Shown piece by piece: positions 42,541 through 52,300 of a DNA stretch of 64,000 nt (its first letter is position 1; every line of letters begins with the position of its first letter). The DNA comes from Euglena gracilis (lineage: Eukaryota; Euglenida; Euglenophyceae; Euglenales): assembly GCA_039621445.1 (NCBI GenBank), contig CP154957.1, positions 25,582,938 to 25,646,937 of the forward strand. The letters run 5' to 3'. Below the pieces are notes generated by a model. That model worked only from the letters and a program-made list of their open reading frames with translations, ran no database searches and was not told the origin of the DNA. Position numbers and translations under genes: made by a program.

Positions 42541-44130
42541 GGAATATTTTACAAGGAGTATTGCATTCACGAAGGCCATCGCTGCCATCAACTGGTGAAC
42601 CAAGCTTTTCGGACCTTCTGTTGCAATACCGGGGTCCAACCCTTTCCTGCGGTCCTTTGAAATCTTTCATCACTGCAGGGGAACTTTCTTCTGTAACCTT
42701 GCAAACACCCTCAGATCTGGGCCTGGGACCTTAAAAGCACCTCTCGCAGGCCAAAATTGATAAAAATCCTTCGCCGCTTCCAAGTAAAATATCTCAATGT
42801 GTTGCAGGCATTTTGAACAGTGAATTAGGATTGGCCAGTCCTACCCAGGGCACTAAAACACACAGAAACAAGGTGGCCGCCGGGTACAGCTTACATCCCT
42901 AATTCAGCCCTCCGACCTCAAATAGAAAGAGTTTCACTGCTGCGAGTTCAACTGGAGTTATTTACGAGGAGTATTTCATTCACGAAGACCATCGCTGCCA
43001 ACAAATGGCGAACCAAACCTTTTCAGACCTTCGACTTCAAGGAGGAAGAATTCAGCTCCTGGAGTTCAATTGGAATTATTCCCAGAAGCGTTGATATTAC
43101 GAAGACAAAAAATCATCTGCTGGTTTTCCATGACAAATTAACTTCCAAGAAATCCAGACTGCGAAGAACAACCTTCATAGAACTTCCAAGAGAGCAGCTG
43201 CCAAGAAGAATTTCGTACAACTTCCAAGAGAGCAGCTAAAGCTGGGGAAGATGGAGACACAGCAGCAGCTGCGCAAGCTGTAGGGACGGCAGCAACACGT
43301 CAGTCCGTGGTCATCGCAACCCTCCCCACCCCTCACCACTTCAAATATTTTAAACTTCCCAATTCAACATGGTAACGGCCATCGATCATGGAGAGACACA
43401 GCAGCGGCTGCAGAAGCTGGAGCGGAGGGCAGCGGCACGTCAATCCGTGGCCGTTGCCATCAAAGGTCCAACAGACTCCCCCCTCTTTTCTCTGTCCCCC
43501 CTTCCAGGGGACAAAGCAAGGGCTTTGGCAGCCTTTCGAGAACTATCAGAAAACCAAGGGGTTCAAGTCAAAACCAAGGCAATGGCAGCCATCATTTAAC
43601 AGGGCCTGGGGCCCAGATTCAAGGCTATGGCAGCCATCATTCAAGAGATCCGAGGGCCCAGGTGCAAGACTATGGCAGCCAGTATCCAACCCTGGAAACA
43701 TCCCACTGGGGAAATGTATGTCCAACTTTCCCCCCCCTCCGCACCCTGAAAAACAAACCCACCAGGGACAACAAGCCAATTCCAAGACAGCTGGCATCAA
43801 GTCCCTCAAGAAAATCATGCCAAGGTGGCTTATCCAGGTATCAAGAGGGACAGAGAAGACACAAGAGAAGAAAGAGAATGCCAATGGAGACCAGGCAGGC
43901 CTGAAAGCCAGTGGAGGCAATATGGCTCTGAAGGCAAGTGGAGGCCACTACATTCAAGACCATCCACACCACATCAGCCCTTGGGGGGGGAGGCCCAGGA
44001 TTGGCTCAGACAGGGCCCCCTCGTAAGCCCAGACAGCCCAGCGTTATGTGTTCCTCCACACTCCAGACACAGACCTTCAGTGTACGTCCCACCCCGGCTT
44101 TGCAACTTATGCTTTCCTCCTGAAAAGCCC
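42541..44130 (+). mobile_element. DIRS-like leader and gag fragment, plus orientation
   Basis: The leader has a direct repeat (42,541-42,625 matches 42,955-43,032). A gag-like part starts near the ATG at 43,369. Two frames carry Gln-Ser-Val-Ala-Val-Ala and, near 43,985, Gln-Asp-Trp-Leu-Arg-Gln-Gly-Pro, which matches the gag end of the copy at 35,912. Repeated Trp-Gln-Pro-Ser-Phe units lie at 43,590-43,690. It is head to head with element B and has no RT. Confidence 0.55.
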
Positions 44131-44346
44131 GTGGGGGGAGTAACAATAAAATTTGTTTCCATTTTCCCCTTTTGAATGCAAAGCACACAAGCAGAAGAAT
44201 TGGTGGGACCGCAGTCCCTTATATGAAAGTGACTTTTGCTCTTTCGAGCTTTTGTAAAAGAAAGAAATAAAACTTGTATTCAAACGGGACTTCGCCCTCA
44301 GAATTCTAAAACAGAATTGCAAAGCACCAAACCCAATAACCTTGAA
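44131..44346. other. No gene seen
   Basis: A/T-rich join between the DIRS cluster and the minus-strand block. GAAATAAAACTTG at about 44,264 could be an old polyadenylation region. Confidence 0.4.
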
Positions 44347-45507
44347 TTAGGAACCAGTTATTTTCGCTAAGCTTTTGCTAGCTCTGAGATTCTCTCCTTG
44401 TCTATGGTTTAACCATGCCACTGTGTACAGCCCGGCCGTAGCCAGATTGTAGGCCGTAGCCCATTGTATCTGGTACACAGTACCATGGCAGAATGGCTGC
44501 CTGGTACACATCCCCCTCCCAGGGCTCTGCCCGATTTCCGTTCTGGACCCGGCCAGTCGGGAGGCCAGGAACAGCCCCGGTTCAGGGAGACAGTACCAGG
44601 ATACCATGGTCTGGTTCCCAATTACGGTTACCGTGTTTGGAGCACAAAGCGCAAAAGAATTCTGGCGCGCATGCTGTGCTTTGTGCGTCTTCTTACTTGA
44701 CACCGTAGTGTCTTTGTGGTCTTGAATCTTCGCGATCAACGTGTTATCGACCGAACTTAAGGCGATTCCGCCATTGTGTCTTGAAACGGTGTTGAACGCG
44801 ATGATGACGTGCGTATTCACGCTCGAGACTTCGCTCATTATGTGGGACTACGCCCATTTCAGCCGTAGGTGCTTGTACGAGGCAGGAAACCCTCAACGTT
44901 TGCGGGTTTCCTTGAAGTACTCACCCATGTGTGGGTCTTGTAGTGTTCGTTGAGGAAAATTTGGTAGTTGCAACATAACACTTCGTGTCTCACCAATTGT
45001 ATATCCTTTGGAAGTAGGAATACTTCCCATTTTATGCCTTGTGGTCATATTTCTCGGATATTGTCGAACATTGTCTTCAGTGCGTCAAGGGACGATTCCC
45101 ATCCGTATCGTAGCTTTGGATGTGGCAAGTAGTGCGCTTTGCTGGCGGGAATTGTAAATGAACCGAAGTTCATGCAATGAAATTCGAGCCAGAAAAGACT
45201 TTGCCAGAAACCCGGCAAATTGTCGATGCCATCCTGGCTTTCGTAACAGGAAATTGTACCGTCGAAGAAAAAGCCACGGGCTTTTTCCTTGTAGAGTTTG
45301 ACCATGTTGTGATGTACTTCAGGAGCAACAACCCAGGGGTGTTGTTCCTCGTAATACTCGCGCATAATTGTATCACATCCGTCTGAGGTCCAGAACAGAT
45401 GGTCAATCATAAATTGTACGTCCAGGTCGTAACCCGGTTGTGAGCCTTCGCTCTTTCCTTTGCATTTCTGGCCTTTCTGTCCTTTTGCGACTTCGCGCTC
45501 TTGTTCG
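44347..45507 (-). pseudogene. Degenerate 3' part of the resident minus-strand block
   Basis: Several short frames read like protein but in different phases: 45,507-45,045 (about 153 codons from the preceding stop; acidic, with Trp, Tyr, Cys and a Phe-Phe-Phe-Asp-Gly stretch), 45,046-44,909 and 44,890-44,730. No stop-free path links them, so indels have accumulated, or introns are present. No known family. They follow the split frame at 45,549 on the same strand. Confidence 0.45.
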
Positions 45508-45548
45508 TTTCAACGGTATGCACCGTCTTTTCGGTATGCTCGTGTTTT

Positions 45549-45957
45549 TCACCACATTGTAACAGTTACACCTGCGGTGTAGTGTCCAGCGATGTCATCA
45601 GAGGGCTTGTCTCGTCGCATTTGGTGATAAATTTCTTGTAAGGATCGTTGAACGTTGGACGGGATCGGCAGGTCATCCTTGTCCTGACGATCACGTTGCA
45701 CCTCCGCGCTTTGTGGGGCGTCGTCCAGACGACGACTTTGTGTGTCTGGCGTTGGACGTGTTTGTGGCGGTGTTGCAAACTCCGGTCCACGCGGACGTTT
45801 GCGCGCGTCAACGTTGTGTTGTTTTGCTGGTGCCGTCAAATGTTGTAGAGCTTCCTTGTAAGTGGCGCGTTGTGCTGGTGACTCAAACCTGAGTTGACCC
45901 GAGAAAGGTTGTCCCGGTTCAACAGGTGGTTGTGTCTGTCCAGCCGAAGACGGTTGT
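45549..45957 (-). pseudogene. 3' half of a 393-codon frame split by the retrotransposon
   Basis: Continues, in the same phase, the frame 59,751-58,979 if the LTR element and one target copy are taken out: 773 plus 409 bases gives exactly 394 codons with the stop. This half is Gln/Pro/Arg-rich, then has a more structured end with Tyr-His-Gln-Met-Arg-Arg. Product unknown; gag-like neighbourhood upstream. Confidence 0.7.
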
Positions 45958-45961
45958 GAAG

Positions 45962-46598
45962 AGTTTCCCGAACGATGTTGTTTTTGCCCAGCCTTCACTC
46001 CCGGGGGTCCGTGAGGGGGTACCGGCGGGGTGGGGGGTAGGCGCGATGGGCTCTGGGGAGAGGGGTAGGTTCGGGATACTCCCCTTCCCACGTAGGATTT
46101 TTCCCGGGGACCGAAGGCCCTCCTTTTTGGGGAGTGGTTGGAGGGGGGAGTCCGGCTTGGCGTCCCTTCCGGCAGTGGGGGGGTTTAGGAAAAGGCCTGG
46201 TTGCCCTCCCCTAGGCTTCAGATACCCCAGCACCAACACCTTTTTCGCTTGTACTGCACTCCTGCGCCAGCAGATAACCAATCTTTTTGTAATCCTTTGC
46301 TTGCTCCGCCCTTGGATTTTTGACTTTCTTGAACTTTTGCACTTCCTTGGCTCCAGTGCCTTTCTTTGAATTGCCTTGAAAATCCTTGAAAATTGATATA
46401 ATTTGACCTTGGTCTTGATTCAGCAGGCACAATCTTGAATTGAAACCATGGGTAAAAAGAGGGAGCCTGCAGTGAAAAACAGAACAGTTAGAGGTGCGGT
46501 TTGCGCTATTTTGATGCTTAATTAGCGCAGTGGTTCGCTATATACAACAGCAGGCTGTTATAGTGGCAATGGAAGGTGCAGCGGCCGGTCCGCCAACT
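45962..46598 (-). repeat. 3' LTR of the large retrotransposon
   Basis: 637 bases. Preceded in the sense direction by a polypurine tract. Confidence 0.95.
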
Positions 46599-46610
46599 CT
46601 CCCCTTCCTC
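46599..46610 (-). other. Polypurine tract
   Basis: The sense strand reads GAGGAAGGGGAG right before the 3' LTR, the expected plus-strand primer. Confidence 0.85.
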
Positions 46611-46904
46611 GGCCTTGCCTCCGGCTGCCGGGCCTGGCCGCTGCCTCTCTCGCCCCCCTGCCACAGGAGCCTGGCCGGGGCTCCCCGGTCCTTCGTTGCG
46701 CCGCTGCCTGGCGTGCTGGCTGCGGGCGGGCTCCTGTGGTCCGGGTGGGGGTGGACGCCAGCCAATCCCTGGCCGTGCTCCGCAGGCTTTCGGTGAGCGT
46801 CGCTGCTGACGTCGTCCGGCCTTGCGGGCTGGCCCCAGGAATTGGCTGGGCTCGGGCTTTGGCTCTCCTTGGCTCTCCTTGGTGGGTGGTCTTGTCTGTG
46901 TTCG

Positions 46905-48975
46905 GTTGCCCCCCCCCTTTGGGGCTGGCGGTCCCCCTGGCCGCTTTTTTTTTTTTTGCCGGCCCCCCTGGGCCGTGGGTGCCCCCCCCCCCCCGGGTGG
47001 GTCTTGGGCGGCCCCCCTGGGCCGCTTTTCGGCGCCCCTCCCCCCCTGGGGTCGTGGGCGGCCCCCTTGGGCCGCTCTTGGGTTCCCCCCCCCCGGGTGT
47101 GGGCGCGGCCCCCCGGCCGCTTTTTTTTTTGCCCCCCCCCCCCCCCCCTTCGGGTCGTGGGCGGCCCCCCCTGGGCCGCTTTTCGGCCCCCCCCCCCGGG
47201 GTCTGGGCGGCCCCCCCCGGCCGCTTTTTTGCGCCCCCCCCCCCCAGGGGGGCGGGGCCGCCCCCCTGGGCCCTTCTTCGGCGCCCCCCCCCCGTGGGGT
47301 CTGGGCGGCCCCCCTGGGCCGTTTTTCGGCGCCCCCCCCCCCCCTTTGGGTCTGGGCGGCCCCCCGGGGCCGCTTTTCGGCGCCCCCCCCCCCCCTGGGG
47401 TCTGGGCGGCCCCCCTGGGCCGCTTTTCGGCGCCCCCCCCCCCGGGCTGGGCGGGCCCCCCGGGGCCGCTTTTCGGCTCCCCGCCCCCCCCCCCGGGGTT
47501 TGGCGGCCCCCCTGGGCCGCTTTTCGGCGCCCCCCCCCCCCCTGGGGTCGTGGGCGGCCCCCCTGGACCGCTCTTGGGTTCCCCCCCGGGTGTGGGCGCG
47601 GCCCCCCGGCCGCTTTTTTTTTTTGCGGGGCCCTCTGGGCCGTGCGTGCCCCCCCCCCCCGGTGTGTCTTGGGGCGCCCCCCCCGGCGCGCTTTTCGGCG
47701 CCCCCCCCCCCCGGGTGCTGCGCGCCCCCCCTGGGCGGTTTTTCGGCGCCCCCCCCCCCCTGGCGTCTGGGCGGCCCTCCTGGGCCGCTTTTCGCCCCCC
47801 CCCCCCCGGGTCTGGGCGGCCCCCCTGGGCCGCTTTTCGGCGCCCCCCCCCCCGGGTCTGGGCGGCCCCCCTGGGACGCTTTTCGGCGCCCCACCCCCCC
47901 GGGTCTGGGCGGCCCCCCTGGGCCGCTTTTCGGCGCCCCCCCCCCCCCGTCGGGTCGTGGGCGGCCCCCCTGGGCCGCTCTTGGGTTCCCCCCCCCCCCG
48001 CGGGTGCGCGCGGCCCCCTCCCCGCGTTTTTGTTTGCCGGCCCCCCTGGGCCGTGCGTGCCCCCCCCCCCCGGTCGGGTGGGTCTTGGGCGGCCCCCCCC
48101 AGCGCCCCTTTTTGGGCCCCCCCCCCCCCCCCGGGGTCTGGGCGGCCCCCCTGGGCCGTTTTTCGGCGCCCCCTCCCCCCCGGGGTCTGGGCGGCCCCCC
48201 TCGGCCGCTTTTCGGCGCCCCCCCCCCCTGGGGTCTGGGCGGCCCCCTGGGCCTCTTTTCGGCCCCCCCCCCCCCCAGTCTGGGCGGCCCCCCTGGGCCG
48301 CTTTTCGCCGCCCCCCCCCCCGGGTCTGGGCGGCCCCCCTGGGCCGCTTTTCGGCGCCCCCCCCCCCCCGGGGGTCGTGGGCGGCCCCCCTGGGCCGCTG
48401 TTGGGTTCCCCCCCCCCGGGTGTGGGCGCGGCCCCCGGGCCCTTTTTTTTTTTTTTTGGCCGGCCCCCCTGGGCCGCGCCCGCCCCCCCCCCCCCCCGGG
48501 TGTGTCTTGGGCGCCCCCCCCCCGGCCCCTTTTCGCCCCCCCCCCCCCCCCTGGGGTCTGGGCGGCCCCCCTGGGCCGTTTTTTCGGCGCCCCCCCCCCA
48601 CCCCCCCTGGGGTCTGGGCGCCCCCCCTGGGCCGTTTTTTTTTTTCGGCGCCCCCCCCCCCCCTGGGGTCTGGGCGGCCCCCCCTGGGCCGCTTTTCGGC
48701 GCCCCCCCCCCCCCCCCCCTTCGGGGTTTGGGCGTCCCCCCTGGGCCGTTTTTCGGCGCCCCCCCCCCCCTGGGGTCTGGGCGGCCCCCCTGGGCCGCTT
48801 TTCGGCGCCCCCCCCCCCTGGGGTCGTGGGCGGCCCCCCTGGGCCGCTCTTGTGTTCCCCCCCCGGGTGTGGGCGCGGCCCCCCGGCCGTCTTTTTTTTT
48901 TTGCCGGCCCCCCCGGGCCGTGCGTGCCCCCCCCCCCGGGGGGGGCTTGGGCGGCCCCCCCTGGGCCGCTCTTGG
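46905..48975 (-). repeat. G-rich tandem array in the retrotransposon 3' region
   Basis: Monomers of about 55 bases, core (plus strand) GGCGGCCCCCCTGGGCCGCT followed by TTTCGGCGCC, a C run and TGGGGTCT, are organised into higher-order units of about 410-490 bases. Each higher-order unit ends with a CTCTTGGGTTCCCC...GTGTGGGCGCGGCC...T-run block (near 47,075, 47,570, 47,985, 48,405 and 48,850). The sense strand is therefore packed with G runs. Very long open frames in five phases arise because such DNA lacks stop codons; I do not regard them as genes. Confidence 0.9.
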
Positions 48976-49320
48976 GTGCCCATGGTCCGGGTCCTTTGGT
49001 CTTCCCTGGGTCCCCTCTGGGCCCCCTTTGCCCCCGGGGTCGGTTGGGTTTCCCCCCTTGGGTCCCCTTTCTTTCTCCTTTCCTCTTTTTTGTTGCTCGC
49101 CTCTCCCCGGGGCTTTCGCCCCCGTGCTTCGTCGCTCTCCTCTCCTCTCTCTCTCTCTCCTCTCCGGGCTCTCTCCGGTCTCCCTTCTCCTGGCTCGGCC
49201 TCGGCCGGGCTCACCGTGGCTCAGCTTCGGTTGGGGAGGTTGGGTTGGTGGGTGAGAGCCTCCACAGTATCCATCAGGTCAGTAGAGGGTGTGCCAGCTG
49301 CCGCCGACGTCACCGCCTCC
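48976..49320 (-). other. Spacer between pol stop and G-rich array
   Basis: C/T-rich on the plus strand, with short TCTCTC runs at about 49,138-49,165. No separate gene seen. Confidence 0.5.
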
Positions 49321-52300
49321 TCAGGACGACAGCTCAGCTCCTGCGCGCACGCTGCCAGCCGCCTGTCCCGAGCGTCGAAGGCGAGGGGAAGGAACAGAAA
49401 GATGAACTGGAACACGACCACCATGGAGAAAATCCCAGGTTGACGCCAGGCCTTTTCCATTTCCCCATGGGGTGTGGGCAGGGGGCAGGGGTGGCCTCCT
49501 TGTTGGGAAGGAAGGGCCGGGTCGCACCGTGGCCATGCAGGGGCACGCCTCCGGTGGTGGTGCCCCCTCGCCGCAGGGACGGGTCATGGGGGTGCACGGG
49601 AACGGGGCCCCCTGGTGGGAGGGGGGGATCCCGAGCTGGGGCGTCCCTGCGGGTCGACACGCGGGGGCGGCGACCTCTACCCGTGGGGGCAGGGGAGACT
49701 CGGGGACCGGGTCTCTGAGGTACGCCTGGACTGCGGGGTGGGTACGCGTGTGACATGGGGAGTGATGGGGTGGTGGACGGTGGAGCTGGGGCAAGAGAAG
49801 CGCGGGAGAGAGCACATACCTCGCAGACGCGGATCGCACGGAGACGGGGCGCTTGCCGCTCGCGGGCTGCCGGTGGACCCTGACCGGGTACCTGGGGTGG
49901 GCCGCTTGTTGGGGACCCGCCGGGCCAGCATCTCCTCCGTCTTCTTGGTCTCGATCTCCTTCGTCTCCTCCATCACCTTCATCATCGTCTCCAGCAGAAT
50001 CATCACCTTCTCGACATACATCTCCGTCCTCGGGGTCCTGCCACATCCACTCCTCTGGTGGCTCCTCCCAGGACAGCCCAAACTCCTTCTCCTTCTCCTT
50101 CTCGATCTCCACGGCGTGGCAGATGGCGATGTGAGCTTCCTCCGGGAACCTCGAGAGGTACTTCATGATGTCCTCCTTGATGTCGTGTTCGACGAAGTAC
50201 GACACGATCGGGGAGGCGTACCGGTGGAAGAAATGCCGCAGCGGCTCCCACGTCTTCTCCTCGTACCACAGCCACTTGACGAGGAACTCGAGGTCGCCGT
50301 TGGCATCGCGCCGGTGGGTGACCACCGCCTCCACCTCCCACTCGTCCAGCCGGGAACCCTCCTCCGGCCTGGATTGGCGGAAGTGGAAGAGACGGAGCGG
50401 TGGCCCCATGAGGGCTGGATCGTGGCGGTAGCTCTTGATTTGGGATCGGTGGGCCACCTGCTTCCGGCCATCCTCCATCTGGAGCACGTACGTGTGCTCA
50501 CTGGTGCGCTCTGCCACCACGCACGTCTCCAGCTTCTCGCCGGTGCGGGTGTGCGGGCGGAGATACCAGACCTTGTCGTTGATCTCCTGCTCCGGCAGCT
50601 CTTTCCTCCGCTTGTTGACCGTCTCGGCTGTCTTGGCGTGCTCCTCATTCAGAATCTTCGCAACACGATGATCGATGTCCTGCATGCGCTCGAAGAAGGC
50701 CACCGCGTCCTCGGCCCGCGTGGGCGGCTGGTACGGCACCCCGCCATACCACCGCTCGCGGCCGAAGAGCACCTGGAAGGGGCTCAGGCCGCTGGGCCCA
50801 GCACTGTCGTGCAGGGTCCGCAGGGCCCGCGGCAGCGCCTCCGGCCACTCCACGCCCTCCGCCGCCTTCATCTTCCTCAGCCGCTTCTGGATCTGCGCGC
50901 CGAGGACCTCCGCACGGGCGTTGCCCTCGTGGTGGTATGCTTGGGAGAAGGCATGGCGCACCCCCAGTCTTGCGCACATTGCCCTCCACCAGGCCCCCAC
51001 GACGGTGTGGCCCCGGTCCGACGTGATGACGCTTGGCACGCCGAACTGCGCCCACTGCTCATACATAGCCTTAGCCACCGCCTCCGCCGTTAGCCCGCGG
51101 GTGTGGTGCACGGTTGCGATCGCCCAGCCGGAGTGCCGATCGATGCATGCTGCGAACACGTTCACCAGCTTGCCGCCCTCCACCTCCACCTCCGGCATCT
51201 GGAACAGATCCACGCTCACCGAACACATCACATGGGGCGGCACTGGCGTGGGCGTGATGCGGAGCCGGAGGGGTTGGTGTGGGTGCTCCGACGCCTGGCA
51301 GAACTCGCACACCGCCAGAATCTTGCCCGCCAGCTCGCGTGCTCGGGAGGGCACCGCAAACTGGAAGTTCCGGCTGGCCTCATCGAGGAGGCGCTCACCA
51401 CCGACGTGCCCCGACGCCCGGTGCTGCTCTCGGATTGCCCGCTCGGTCAGGGCATCCGGCACGCACCAGACGGAATCCTTCACCAGCTTGCCTGCCTCCT
51501 TCCGGTAGCCGGTGGGCCATGGCCGGCCGCGCTTGATGGCCTGCCACGGCTCCTTGAACGTTGGGCACTTCTCATACGCCTCACTCCAGTCCATCGCCAT
51601 CAGGTCCTGGTCCTCGTCTTGCGGGGCTGCGGCCGGGGTGGCTGCAGCTGGCGGCACGGCGGCCGCCACAGGCGGCACGGCGGCTGCCACTGGCGGCACG
51701 GCGGGAGGGCTGGGGTGCCCCCCCACCTTGGGTGGGACGGCTGGCTTCTTCGGGACGGCGGCACCGGGCGGCTTGGCGGCCGCCTGGCTTCGGGTTGTCA
51801 CGGCGATCGCTGCGGACGGTGGGATGCTGCGTGCGCTGGCCGCGGGCGGGGACGATGCTTGCTCGGCGGACGGGGATCGCACGGCGGGTGCTGCTGCCGG
51901 TGCCGCTGCTGGCCGTACGGAAAACCGCACAGTGCGCGGTGTGGCGGGCTGCTGCTGCTGCTTGGGCTGCGCGGACAACGCCGGGTGCTGCGGCTGCTCG
52001 GGCTGCCCGGGCGATGCCAGCGCTGTCGCACTGGGCACTCGCACGGTCGGTGCTGCAGTCGCAGCCGGCGCGGTGGGGTGCGGTGGAGGCGGCGGTCGGA
52101 TTGCCGGACTTCCGGCTGCCGGAATCCCGGCGGGCGCCGCCTCGGAGGCCGGTGTCCCGGCCGATGCCGCCGTGGTTGCCGGTGTCCCGGCTGGCGGCGA
52201 TGGGGATGCCGCATTTGCGGTCGGGAGGGGGCACACCTTATCCACCGGGTGTACTGCCTTCGGGCAGCTGCGCTCCGCGGCCTTCTCCTCTCGGATCTGC

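Noticed and set aside
46518-49443. Very long open frames (687-958 codons) on both strands over the G-rich array
   Set aside because: Five phases are open at once because the C/G repeat contains no stop codons. The products are Pro/Gly/Arg polymers of the repeat. I treat the array as non-coding.
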